Shown piece by piece: positions 52,110-61,272 of a DNA stretch of 64,000 bases. Source of the stretch: Emcibacteraceae bacterium (lineage in GTDB: Bacteria > Pseudomonadota > Alphaproteobacteria > Sphingomonadales > Emcibacteraceae); assembly GCA_041396985.1 (NCBI GenBank), contig JAWKXO010000005.1:248001-312000 (forward strand), given 5' to 3'. Under the pieces are notes generated by a model. That model was not told the origin of the DNA and made no database searches. It saw only the letters and a program-made list of their open reading frames with translations. Both the position numbers and the translations under genes were made by a program. The number at the start of each line of letters is the position of its first letter. The stretch's first letter is position 1.

Positions 52110-52442
52110 ATGACAAATCCAGTATTCGACCGCATCAAAAATGATGTAAACGCGCATGACATCGTCCTTTATATGAAAGGCGACCGTATGTTCCCGCAGT
52201 GCGGCTTCTCTGCCACTGTGGTAGAGATCCTCAATTATTTCAATGTGGATTATCAGACCCACAATGTGCTTCAGGACGAAAGCCTGCGAAACGGTATTAA
52301 GGAATTTTCAGACTGGCCGACCATCCCCCAGCTTTATGTGAAGGGTGAATTTATCGGCGGTTGCGACATTGTCCGCGAAATGGCCGCCAATGGCGAACTC
52401 GTCGCCCATTTCGAGGCCGTCGGTATCGAGCCGAAAGACTAA
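52110..52442 (+). CDS. grxD: Monothiol (CGFS) glutaredoxin, Grx4 type
   Basis: 110 aa. The CGFS active site has C31 (MFPQCGFSATVVEIL), followed by WPTIPQLYVKGEFIGGCDIVREM, which binds glutathione. It carries and hands over [2Fe-2S] clusters rather than acting as a disulfide reductase. Last gene of the pur-bolA-grxD operon, closed by a strong terminator. Confidence 0.96.
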   Translation: MTNPVFDRIKNDVNAHDIVLYMKGDRMFPQCGFSATVVEILNYFNVDYQTHNVLQDESLRNGIKEFSDWPTIPQLYVKGEFIGGCDIVREMAANGELVAHFEAVGIEPKD

Positions 52443-52467
52443 GATTTTTTATAAATATTCAAATTCA

Positions 52468-52495
52468 AAAGGCGCTAGGGTTAGCGCCTTTTTTT
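52468..52495 (+). terminator. Terminator of the pur-bolA-grxD operon
   Basis: A perfect 10-bp stem (AAAGGCGCTA at 52468-52477, TAGCGCCTTT at 52482-52491), loop GGGT, then T-run. A nearly identical copy lies at 54896 after the next gene. Confidence 0.93.
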
Positions 52496-52735
52496 ATTAA
52501 ATGACGCAGTACACAATATCTCGTGCATCGTTTTATTCTTAAATTAGAATAATCTTAAACATGTTAAATTATTAGAATATATTTCCTAAATACATGCATT
52601 TTTCGTTATAATATTACATTTTTAAAGAGATTTTAGAAAAACCCTAAAACGCATTCTTTTATTAATATTTTGTTAAGTATTATGACCTACTGAGTGCCAG
52701 ATTTTATCAATAACAAGGGTCAATCAGGTAGTTCA

Positions 52736-54841
52736 ATGAATATAATTTCAGTTTTTAATAACTTTCGCGTTTCAACAAAAATCTGGTCACTGGTCGGACT
52801 GGCGATTTCAGGATTTATCATCATTCTGGTGACAAATATTGTCTCCAATAACTATGAGGAAATTTCACGCAATGAAGCCAGAAAAGGCACATCGCTTGAG
52901 CTCATCCAATCCCATATAGAAGCAAGTTCACTTATGGTCAGACGGCGGGAAAAGGATTTCTTCCTGCGTCTTGAAACACAGTATGTCGATAAATACAATC
53001 AGGATATGTCAACGACGATTGACTGGCTGAACCAGGCTGCTGAAGTAACCGATCAGACAAAAGTCATTGATGCCGTACTGACATTAAAAGATATTCTGGA
53101 ACGCCACCGTGCCCAGTTTAAAAAAGTGTCCGGCTTATGGCAGGAAATCGGTCTGACAACCCAGGACGGCTTATATGCCGTCATGCAGGAAAATGTTCAT
53201 GCACTTGAAGAACAGCTGGCAACCCTTAAGAATGATGCCTTAACCGTCAAAATGCTGATGATGCGACGCCATGAAAAAGATTTTATTTTGCGCGTTGAAA
53301 CCAAAGACGCGGACGGCAATCTGTCCAATGGTCCAAAATATGTGGCCAGTATGCTCGAGCGTCAGAATGAATTTAAGCAGATCCTCAGCAAAGCTAAAAT
53401 TCCGGCAGCTGTTAAAGCCGAACTGGTGGAAAAATTAAATACCTATCTGGATGCCTTTGATCAATATACGACAAAACGCATGCAACTGGTTAAGGAAACA
53501 GCCTTACTATCAAATATTTACGCTGAGTCTGATGCACCGTTTGAAATATTGAAAGTAAGCGCCACTGAGATCAGCAAAGCCGCAAATGATAGCTACGAAA
53601 ATGTACAGATGCTGGCAGAAATCACCATTTATTCGGTCATCGGATTTTTTGGCCTGTTCTGTTCTGTTGTGGCATTCCTGACCATCAGAACCACCGTTAA
53701 GCCTATCGTTGCGCTTGAATCTTCTTTGAAATTAATCTCGGGCGGGGATTATGAAAGTGACGTTCCCGGTACCGCCCAAAAAGACGAGCTGGGATCAATG
53801 GCGCGTGTTATTGCCGATCTGCGGGACAGCGCCAAAGAAAGGGTTATCCTGGAAGAAAAAGCACGTCAGGATGCCGAAGAAAAAGCAGAGCAGGAAAAAC
53901 AGCGCCTGATAAAAGAACAGGAAGAAATCCGCCAAAAAGCCGCCCTCGAAAAAGAGGCGATGGAAAAACGCGAAGCGCAAAATCAGGAAGTTGAAAAACT
54001 GATCTCAACATTTGACAATAATATTCAGGAAACACTGTTGAAATTACGGGCCTCATCAACACAGATGCGCAGTACGGCCGGAGAAATGGTCGAAGTCGCC
54101 GACAGCACCGGCACACAGGCATCTTCTGTGAGTGATGCTTCTGAAAAAATGCAGGAAAATGTTGCAACAATGGCTTCCGCCATTGAGGAATTCTCAGCAT
54201 CTATCAGGGAAGCAAACCAGCAGATCCAGTCCGCCACAAGGCTCTCCGAAGGGGCCGTTAAGGCAACGGAAGCGGGAACAGAGTCCATTGAAAAACTGTC
54301 GCACGCTTCCAAAACAATCGAGAATGTCGTTAATCTTATTAATGATATTGCCGAACAGACCAATCTTCTGGCGCTGAATGCGACAATTGAATCTGCGCGG
54401 GCGGGCGAAGCCGGCAAAGGATTTGCCGTGGTGGCCAATGAGGTTAAATCGCTTGCCACACAAACGGCAACCGCAACAGAAGACATCAAAAAGCATATTG
54501 AAGAAATGCAGTCAATGTCTTCCGGTGCCGTGAATTCCATAAGTGCCATTAAAGAAGCCATAACCAACCTTAATGATGTTATGCTTGGTATTTCTGCGGC
54601 GATTGAAGAACAGGAAGCGGCAACCAGCGAAATCAGTCGCAATGTTCAATATACGGCTGATGGCACCAGACAGGTAAATGAAAAAATTAAACAGGTTTCC
54701 GTCAATGCCGATATGGCCGGGTCTGCGTCCAATGACGTGATGGGTGCGGCATCAGAACTTGAAAATATTTCGGAAATAATTGCAGCCAATGTCGAAGGGT
54801 TCTTGAACGAAGTAAAAAATATACAGAAAAGAGCTTCGTAA
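52736..54841 (+). CDS. Transmembrane chemoreceptor with helical bimodular (HBM) sensor
   Basis: 701 aa from ATG 52736 with AGGT 7 nt upstream. Membrane segment 1 at about 17-37, periplasmic all-helical sensor (about 38-295), membrane segment 2 near 297-318, HAMP (about 318-370), a Glu/Lys-rich coiled coil, then the MCP signalling hairpin with tip EAARAGEAGKGFAVV-like (here ESARAGEAGKGFAVVANEVKSLA). The sensor has two related motifs, MVRRREKDFFLRLE (about residue 68) and MMRRHEKDFILRVE (about 175), as in HBM receptors for organic acids. No adaptor genes are nearby. The ligand is unknown. Confidence 0.93.
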   Translation: MNIISVFNNFRVSTKIWSLVGLAISGFIIILVTNIVSNNYEEISRNEARKGTSLELIQSHIEASSLMVRRREKDFFLRLETQYVDKYNQDMSTTIDWLNQAAEVTDQTKVIDAVLTLKDILERHRAQFKKVSGLWQEIGLTTQDGLYAVMQENVHALEEQLATLKNDALTVKMLMMRRHEKDFILRVETKDADGNLSNGPKYVASMLERQNEFKQILSKAKIPAAVKAELVEKLNTYLDAFDQYTTKRMQLVKETALLSNIYAESDAPFEILKVSATEISKAANDSYENVQMLAEITIYSVIGFFGLFCSVVAFLTIRTTVKPIVALESSLKLISGGDYESDVPGTAQKDELGSMARVIADLRDSAKERVILEEKARQDAEEKAEQEKQRLIKEQEEIRQKAALEKEAMEKREAQNQEVEKLISTFDNNIQETLLKLRASSTQMRSTAGEMVEVADSTGTQASSVSDASEKMQENVATMASAIEEFSASIREANQQIQSATRLSEGAVKATEAGTESIEKLSHASKTIENVVNLINDIAEQTNLLALNATIESARAGEAGKGFAVVANEVKSLATQTATATEDIKKHIEEMQSMSSGAVNSISAIKEAITNLNDVMLGISAAIEEQEAATSEISRNVQYTADGTRQVNEKIKQVSVNADMAGSASNDVMGAASELENISEIIAANVEGFLNEVKNIQKRAS

Positions 54842-54895
54842 TAAAATTAAACCTGCTTTATGGGCAGAGAAAATAAAGCCCACAACCAGAAATAA

Positions 54896-54922
54896 AAAGG
54901 CGCTAGGATTAGCGCCTTTTTT
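54896..54922 (+). terminator. Terminator of the chemoreceptor gene
   Basis: A 10-bp stem identical in both arms to that at 52468 (arms 54896-54905 and 54910-54919), loop GGAT, then T-run. The two copies flank the chemoreceptor gene as direct repeats. Confidence 0.92.
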
Positions 54923-54930
54923 ATTGGAAC

Positions 54931-55104
54931 TTATATGGATTTTTTATCGCTAAGGGCAAGCCAGAGCGCATGAACCACAGCCGGAAAAAAGAAAAGCAGC
55001 ACGAGAATTATATTCAAAAACAATGCCCCGCTAAATCCGCGCATGATAAAGACAGCTACTGGCGGCAGGAATATGCACAACAGAATGATGACAAGTTTGC
55101 TCAT
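54931..55104 (-). CDS. Pmp3/YqaE-family small membrane protein
   Basis: 57 aa. Two hydrophobic segments: residues 4-20 contain ILLCIFLPPVAVF and residues 28-50 contain LNIILVLLFFFPAVVHALW, which are the signature segments of the Pmp3/UPF0057 proteolipid family. The ATG at 55104 is preceded by AGGTGAG about 5 nt away. Members affect membrane potential and salt tolerance in yeast and plants. The bacterial role is unclear. Single gene, convergent with the chemoreceptor gene and its terminator. Confidence 0.88.
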   Translation of the reverse strand: MSKLVIILLCIFLPPVAVFIMRGFSGALFLNIILVLLFFFPAVVHALWLALSDKKSI

Positions 55105-55325
55105 TTGATCTCACCTATATTTTTTAAATGATCAGAGGACTATTTCCCCTTCTCTATAAATTTAATAATTTATCATGCCACTAGGCAAGCACTATTTTAC
55201 CGTCATACCAATGATGGGGACTACCCGACATATAGACTAAAGACCAATATCTTTTATAGTTATTTCATTTTATTCTTGGGATACTGCCAGAATTCCGGGG
55301 AAATATAATGATAGGGAGGTGGATG

Positions 55326-56636
55326 ATGGTGAAGTCACGGCTTATAGGATTAGCATCACTTATAATTTTTAATGTATCCGCCTTTTGCTTAACGGCGGCG
55401 GAGCTACCAAAGGCAAGCGCAGAGCGGCTCGAAAAACGCATTATTGACTTAAGCCAATATGGACGAAATGCCGATGGCGGCGTCGACCGGGTTGCCTTTT
55501 CCGATGCCAATGTTGAAGGGCATAAATTTATGGTATCGCTGATGAAGGCATCGGGGCTTGATGTGTCTGTTGACCCAGCCGGGAACATCATCGGTAAGCG
55601 CGCGGGTAAAAACCCGGCTTTGGCCCCTATTCTGTTTGGTTCCCACATTGACAGTGTCCCGGGCGGCGGCAATTATGACGGTGATGTCGGTGTAATGGCC
55701 GCGCTTGAGGTTATGGACCTTCTGAATTCCGCAAATATTGTAACCGATCACCCGCTTGAAATGCTGGTTTTCACCGCCGAGGAAAGCAGCATGATCGGCA
55801 GCCGTTCATTTAGCGGGGACCTGCCGGAGCGAACCATTAAAGAATTCACAACCCCCGGCACTATGCGTACTGACGGACTTGACCGTCTCGGCGGGGATCA
55901 TACCAAATTACAGCAAGCAAAACGAAAAACACCAATTCACGCCTTTGTCGAACTTCATATTGAACAGGGCGGTATTCTGGAATCCAAAAAGCTGAATATC
56001 GGCATTGTTGAAGGCATCGTCGGCATCAGCACCTGGCCAATAACAGTTGATGGCTTTGCCAACCATGCGGGAACCACGCCGATGCCGGGACGGCGCGATG
56101 CCCTTGTCGCCGCCTCAAAACTGATTGTTGCTATTAACGATATTGCCACCAATATGGAAGGGCGGCAGGTCGCCACCGTAGGGGTTATTAAAGCATTCCC
56201 CGGTGCATCGAATGTAATTCCCGGCCGGGTCGAATTTTCGCTTCAGATCCGGGATCTTGATGCGGCTAAGATCCAGCATTTGTATGAAGTGATCCAGGAG
56301 GCGGCAATACCGATTGAAAAGGAAATGGGCGTAACTGTCAGCTTCGGCCCGTCCGGCACCCCAACCCCTGCCCTGACTGATCCGGCCGTGCGCAATATTA
56401 TTGAACAATCGGCAAAGGATCTGGGCCTAAGCTATCAGCATATGCAGTCAGGGGCCGGGCATGATGCGGAACATATGGCGGAAATTACCCCGACGGGGAT
56501 GATATTTGTGCCAAGCCGCGGCGGCATCAGCCATTCACCGAATGAATATACCTCGCCCGAGGATATGGCCAACGGGGCCAATGTGCTTTTACACACAATT
56601 TTAAAGCTGGATCAGACAAAATTTGCGGATGAATAA
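55326..56636 (+). CDS. Exported M20-family carbamoylase/allantoate-amidohydrolase-like enzyme
   Basis: 436 aa. The start is taken as ATG 55326 because GGGAGG lies 6 nt upstream (ATG 55308 and 55323 are alternatives). Signal peptide about 1-25. Markers of the N-carbamoyl-L-amino-acid hydrolase branch are FGSHIDSVPGGGNYDGDVGV, FTAEESSMIGSRSF, ELHIEQGGILE, SGAGHDAEHMAEITPTGMIFVPS and GGISHSPNE. Metal ligands and the catalytic Glu are all present. The enzyme removes a carbamoyl (or ureido) group. It would work in the periplasm. The stop overlaps the start of a TonB receptor gene by 8 nt (ATGAATAA), so the two are coupled. Confidence 0.88.
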   Translation: MVKSRLIGLASLIIFNVSAFCLTAAELPKASAERLEKRIIDLSQYGRNADGGVDRVAFSDANVEGHKFMVSLMKASGLDVSVDPAGNIIGKRAGKNPALAPILFGSHIDSVPGGGNYDGDVGVMAALEVMDLLNSANIVTDHPLEMLVFTAEESSMIGSRSFSGDLPERTIKEFTTPGTMRTDGLDRLGGDHTKLQQAKRKTPIHAFVELHIEQGGILESKKLNIGIVEGIVGISTWPITVDGFANHAGTTPMPGRRDALVAASKLIVAINDIATNMEGRQVATVGVIKAFPGASNVIPGRVEFSLQIRDLDAAKIQHLYEVIQEAAIPIEKEMGVTVSFGPSGTPTPALTDPAVRNIIEQSAKDLGLSYQHMQSGAGHDAEHMAEITPTGMIFVPSRGGISHSPNEYTSPEDMANGANVLLHTILKLDQTKFADE

Positions 56637-58842
56637 CAGGATTTTCGCGGCGCTTGTCGTCACGACCGCACTTTGCGGCTGGGTTCCTTTGGCCTATTCA
56701 GATGAGGAACCGGTCACTGACAGTGCAATTGTTATTTATGACAAGGCCTATTTTGAAACTTTTTCGCCGGTTACCCTGCTTGATATGCTAAAAGCAGTGC
56801 CGGGCGTCCCTGAAATCCTTAATGCCAATGAAGAACAGATCAGGCAGGCGCGCAGAAGCGGTGGTGCCGCGCAGCGCGGTTTTGGCTCTGGCGGCGATCA
56901 GATTCTGATGGACGGCAAACGTCTTGCCGGTAAATCAAATAATATCACTGATACCCTGACACGTTTTTCAGCATCACAGGTCGATCATATTGAACTGATC
57001 CGCGGGGCGGTAAGTGGACTTGACGTACAAAGTCAGGGACTGGTCGTCAATATTGTTATGGCAGAAAGTGGTTCAACATCCACCACCTTCTGGCAGGTCA
57101 GAGGAGAATATACCGAATATAATAAATTTTACCCTGAATTTCTGGTTTCCCACAGCGGGTCATTGGACAAGTTGGATTATACCTTTAGTTACGAACGAAA
57201 AAACAAGGATACCCATCTCGATATTGATGAGGAGTTTTTTGACCCGCAGGATAATTACAAAGCCTTGCAGATTGTTAAGAGCGGCACGCGGAATTTCGCC
57301 CATTCCTTTAACAGTAACCTGGCTTACGAATTTGAGGATGGCGGCCGGTTGCGCTTAAACGGCCTTTTTGAACCCGGCGGTCAGGACGGTCTGGAAACCC
57401 GGGACAAAACCAGCGATACATTACGGCCACTCGCCTGGGTGACCACAAGGGACAGTGACAAATGGGAAATTGGCGGTGATTATACGCGCCCCCTTGGCAT
57501 GCTTGGCAATTTAAAATCATTATTCGTCATTAACCGAAATGCCGAAGATTATCTGGTTGACCGGTTTAAGGGGTCGGGTACAGAAAAATACGAATATACA
57601 AAGGACGACACTTCCCTTGACCAGCGGGAAAAAATATTCCGCGGCTCGATCAGTAAAGATATTACAAAAGAACAAAATCTGGAACTTGGTGGTGAAGCGG
57701 CCTTTAACAAATTCAACAAAACCTTTGACAGCTTTACCCGATCAAGCGCCGCCAGCAGTTATATGCTTTCAACCAGTGATAATGTAAAAATCAAAGAAAA
57801 CCGTTACGAAATCTTTGCCGTTCACAGTTTTAATATTTCACCAGAAATGGTTCTGCAAAGCTCACTCACAACTGAATTTTCAAAAATTGTTGCCGATAAT
57901 ATTCTGGTTGGCGGCGCTATTGACCGGCGGGATACCAGCTTTACCTATCTTAAGCCGCGCTTTAATTTCCGCTATGACGTGACAAACCTTGATCAGATCC
58001 GTCTACTGGTTGAAAAAAAGGTAAGCCAGCTTGATTTTAATAATTTTGTCACCCGCTTTGATCAGATGGAACAGATTTTCAAACCAGGAAACACAAAAAT
58101 CCGCCCTGAGCAGACCTGGGATTTTTCATTTACCTATGAGCACCGTCTGCCTGATGATGGCGGCTCACTGGAAGCGGAAATTTTCTACCGAAAATATACC
58201 GATCATATTTCGGCCGTTGATTTCACAAACTATGTTGATTTTAATCATAATCCCATTACGGCAGATGAATTTTTCACGCTTCCGCCTGATACGGCTTTAC
58301 GTGATTATGTCGGGGATACCGGTGAGGGATATTCCGCAAAACAGGGTAATATTCCTAAAGCCAGATCATTCGGTGCCAAGATAAAATCAAATCTGCGTCT
58401 TGGCTTTATCGGCCTGCCCAATGCCACTTTCAGCGTTAATTACACAGTCGAAAAACGAAAAACCACAGACCAGTTTACCGGGCTTGAACGCAGCTTCCAC
58501 CTTCTGCCGGATCAGACATGGGCCGTTAATTTCCGCCACGATATACCGGACTATCAGTTTACCTATGGTCTGGAACTCACATCCCGAAGTGATTACAAAC
58601 GATATTATATCAATTATTTCTGGCCGAACAGCCCGGCGGCCAGTTACAAGGTTTTTGCTGAAAAAACCGTGTTTAATGATTATAAAATCCGTCTTGAAGC
58701 AGAAGGCTTAAGGCATTCGCGCGGAACATCCACCGTCTTTTATTATTATGACCATATCCGTTTTGATGATCTCTATGAACGAAAGGTCCAGCACTGGAAA
58801 CGGCTGACCCAGCTACGCTTTTCCATTCAGGGCACTTTTTAA
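56629..58842 (+). CDS. TonB-dependent receptor-like outer-membrane protein
   Basis: 737 aa from ATG 56629. Signal peptide about 1-24. Plug domain at about 45-155 (VTLLDMLKAVPGVPEIL, QRGFGSGGDQILMDGKRLAGKS, VDHIELIRGAVSGLDVQSQGLVVNIVM), then a barrel ending in QLRFSIQGTF with a terminal Phe. No clear TonB box is visible before the plug. It is translationally coupled to the exported carbamoylase-like enzyme, so the receptor may import that enzyme's product or precursor. That is inference. Confidence 0.87.
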   Translation: MNNRIFAALVVTTALCGWVPLAYSDEEPVTDSAIVIYDKAYFETFSPVTLLDMLKAVPGVPEILNANEEQIRQARRSGGAAQRGFGSGGDQILMDGKRLAGKSNNITDTLTRFSASQVDHIELIRGAVSGLDVQSQGLVVNIVMAESGSTSTTFWQVRGEYTEYNKFYPEFLVSHSGSLDKLDYTFSYERKNKDTHLDIDEEFFDPQDNYKALQIVKSGTRNFAHSFNSNLAYEFEDGGRLRLNGLFEPGGQDGLETRDKTSDTLRPLAWVTTRDSDKWEIGGDYTRPLGMLGNLKSLFVINRNAEDYLVDRFKGSGTEKYEYTKDDTSLDQREKIFRGSISKDITKEQNLELGGEAAFNKFNKTFDSFTRSSAASSYMLSTSDNVKIKENRYEIFAVHSFNISPEMVLQSSLTTEFSKIVADNILVGGAIDRRDTSFTYLKPRFNFRYDVTNLDQIRLLVEKKVSQLDFNNFVTRFDQMEQIFKPGNTKIRPEQTWDFSFTYEHRLPDDGGSLEAEIFYRKYTDHISAVDFTNYVDFNHNPITADEFFTLPPDTALRDYVGDTGEGYSAKQGNIPKARSFGAKIKSNLRLGFIGLPNATFSVNYTVEKRKTTDQFTGLERSFHLLPDQTWAVNFRHDIPDYQFTYGLELTSRSDYKRYYINYFWPNSPAASYKVFAEKTVFNDYKIRLEAEGLRHSRGTSTVFYYYDHIRFDDLYERKVQHWKRLTQLRFSIQGTF

Positions 58843-58935
58843 GAAGGAACCTTTGCCATCCGGGCATATGACAATTCCATTAACCTTCTTTTTTAAAAAT
58901 AATAAACACTCAATACCAGCCAATTCTGAAATGCA

Positions 58936-59505
58936 CTATGTAGCCGCTTCAAATACGGCTTTTTCCCGTAACCAGGCTATAATACCGCATGGGATGGTCG
59001 CTAGAGCAAGCCCAAACAATATAGAAAAGATAAGTGCCAAAAAATACTTTCCCCCGGTATGGCTTTGGTCAACATAATAAATGCCAAATATAATCCCAAT
59101 AACGAAATAAATGACCTTTGGATACATCATTTTTTTGAAGCCATTGTATCTAAAAGTTTGGTTTGTGGTATGGTTCTCGACCTGGAACCAGAGATTGTCT
59201 CCCAATCGCCAAAGAGTCAGTTTATGCCCTTCCCGACATCCCACAACCAAATCTACGAGTTCAATTGCATGTTCCGCCCCGTTATCTTCCCTCAAATAAA
59301 TTGTCTGGTACCGTGTCGTTTTGGATTCAATTTTTCCCTGAACAGGGGCGGTTGTACCATAAGTTGAATTGGTTCCTCCGCCATAAATTTTCCCACTGAC
59401 TTCCGTTTCACTACGGGTATTCTCGCTGAGAACGGTTCCGGAAAGCTTGTATATGGCAAAGCTATAAAATAATTTCTTTCCTTCGTGAATTTTTTGAATA
59501 GACAT
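58936..59505 (-). CDS. Membrane protein of unknown function
   Basis: 189 aa. A soluble N-terminal region of about 125 aa (SGTVLSENTRSETEVSGKIYGGG, RYQTIYLREDNGAEHAIELVD, GHKLTLWR) is followed by two membrane segments at about 130-148 and 155-177. AGGAAG lies 9 nt before the ATG. I do not recognise the family. It stands alone between convergent and divergent genes. Confidence 0.65.
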   Translation of the reverse strand: MSIQKIHEGKKLFYSFAIYKLSGTVLSENTRSETEVSGKIYGGGTNSTYGTTAPVQGKIESKTTRYQTIYLREDNGAEHAIELVDLVVGCREGHKLTLWRLGDNLWFQVENHTTNQTFRYNGFKKMMYPKVIYFVIGIIFGIYYVDQSHTGGKYFLALIFSILFGLALATIPCGIIAWLREKAVFEAAT

Positions 59506-59727
59506 CTGATCACTTCCTATATTGTTGATGTAACATTTAGAGTAACGAATACATTAAATCTGTAATAACTAATTAGGAACTATCTGTAACAACATTGCAC
59601 TTTATGGTTTAAAGTGTCAACTTTCATTACGATAGATTTTGCAAATGCAATTTTGAATGAAAGTGGGTATAGTTTTGCAGAAAGAGGCAATATTAAATCT
59701 GCCCTTAATAAATTTAAAAGGTGATCC

Positions 59728-60768
59728 ATGAAACAATTGGCCGTTTTTAAAAATCCTGCATTGTTTATGAAACTGCTGTTTTTTGTGATGGCCGCCAGCT
59801 TAATTTTTGTAACAACCGCCTGTTCGCAGGCAGAAAATAAGGATACGAAGGCGCAGCTTAACACGGATTATCACGTTCATATTCAGTCACCGGAAATGGG
59901 TACAATTCTCGCCGGTTACTGCGGTAAAATGCTAGAGTGCGACCCTGAAACGCTCTCCCGCGGCTCAAGCGCAGATGATCTGCTACTTCACTTAAAAAAT
60001 TCCCGCATCAACCGGGTTGTTATCATGTCCACGGCTTATCAGGCCGCTATGCCCGAATTTAATCTTTCCGCTAATCAGCAGAAACAGCTGACCCGGCGGG
60101 AAAATGACTATATTGCCGGTCAGATTTCACAGTCCGAAAAGCTGCTTGGTTTTTTTAGCGTAAATCCCCTTTCCTCCTTTGCTGTAGAAGAAAGTCAGTA
60201 TTGGATAAAAAGGGGTGAGCTTTCCGGCTTAAAACTGCATTTTGCCAATTCAGCTGTTGATCTTCATAACCCGGAACATATTGAAAAAATACAAGAATTA
60301 CTGGACGCCGTTGATAACGACAGAATGACAATTCTGATCCACTTAAGAACAAGAAATCCTGACTATGGCCCCAGTGAAGCAGAAATATTTTTTAAGAACC
60401 TGATGCCGCATATTAAAAATGCCCGTGTGATCATTGCTCATGCCGGGGGCTGGGGTGGCTATGATGATGCCACACATGCGACATTGCAAAAATTTATTGA
60501 AATCATTAATAATAATAGGCAGATCAGCGACAGAATATATTTAGGGGTCGGCGCCATCATAATGCCGTCCCTGGCGGATGACAGAAAAACATTATTTGTA
60601 AAAACGTTTCGTACCCTAAATATTAAAAACTGGCTGTTTGGCAGTGACTGGTTCCCCGGAAGCAACGAAATCGGCTATGATCTTTATTTGGCAGAATTAA
60701 AAAAAGCCGGGTTGACCGATGCCGAAATTACAGAATTGATCGGCAATAGACTGCCATTTGTTCAATAA
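59728..60768 (+). CDS. Lipoprotein amidohydrolase (amidohydrolase-2 type)
   Basis: 346 aa. A hydrophobic signal ends in FVTTAC, so a lipid anchor on C32 is likely. The TIM-barrel metal motifs are HVH (H49, H51), ILIHLRTRNP, VIIAHAGG and FGSDWFPG, as in the PF04909 group of decarboxylases and hydrolases. Probably envelope-bound. It is followed after 27 nt by a DUF1428 gene on the same strand. The substrate is unknown. Confidence 0.82.
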   Translation: MKQLAVFKNPALFMKLLFFVMAASLIFVTTACSQAENKDTKAQLNTDYHVHIQSPEMGTILAGYCGKMLECDPETLSRGSSADDLLLHLKNSRINRVVIMSTAYQAAMPEFNLSANQQKQLTRRENDYIAGQISQSEKLLGFFSVNPLSSFAVEESQYWIKRGELSGLKLHFANSAVDLHNPEHIEKIQELLDAVDNDRMTILIHLRTRNPDYGPSEAEIFFKNLMPHIKNARVIIAHAGGWGGYDDATHATLQKFIEIINNNRQISDRIYLGVGAIIMPSLADDRKTLFVKTFRTLNIKNWLFGSDWFPGSNEIGYDLYLAELKKAGLTDAEITELIGNRLPFVQ

Positions 60769-60795
60769 TGAGTTTTTTGAAAACTGGAGGGTTAT

Positions 60796-61149
60796 ATGAA
60801 ATATATTGATGGATTTTTAATTCCTGTGCCTAATGACCGTAAGGGTGACTATCTTGCCCTTGCTGAAAAGATTGCCGAAATTTATATAAAGCGCGGCGCT
60901 CTTTCCATTCATGAATGCTGGGGCAATGATGTCCCGGATGGAAAACTGACTTCCATGACCAAGGCCGTCTTGAAGGAAGAAGGTGAGACAGTTGTCTTTT
61001 CATGGGTCGTATGGCCGGATAAGGAAACCCGTGATAGGATACATAATCAAATTGTCGAAGATATGCATAACGAAATGGCCGATACCCCCATACCGTTTGA
61101 CGGAAAACGGATGATTTTCGGCGGCTTTGATATGATACTGGATAAGTAG
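60796..61149 (+). CDS. DUF1428 family protein (YbaA-like)
   Basis: 117 aa. It has the family's IDGFLIPVP opening, HECWGNDVPDGKLTSM, EETVVFSWVVWPDKETRD-like centre and a closing DGKRMIFGGFDMIL. Dimeric ferredoxin-like fold, no known activity. AACTGGAGG lies 6 nt ahead of the ATG. It may be co-transcribed with the amidohydrolase lipoprotein upstream (27-nt gap). Confidence 0.9.
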   Translation: MKYIDGFLIPVPNDRKGDYLALAEKIAEIYIKRGALSIHECWGNDVPDGKLTSMTKAVLKEEGETVVFSWVVWPDKETRDRIHNQIVEDMHNEMADTPIPFDGKRMIFGGFDMILDK

Positions 61150-61272
61150 ATTAACCATCGGAAATTTTCCTTAACTTTCATTTTCCATCTGGTAATTGCA
61201 AAGTACAAGGCCATAAGATAGAGTGGTCGGCAGCTTATAGAAGCATAAAGATAAAAATAAGGAATGATATAA

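Noticed and set aside
52468..54922. Direct repeats around the chemoreceptor gene as attachment sites of a mobile element
   Set aside because: Both copies are good terminators in the right places, and no integrase or transposase is present.
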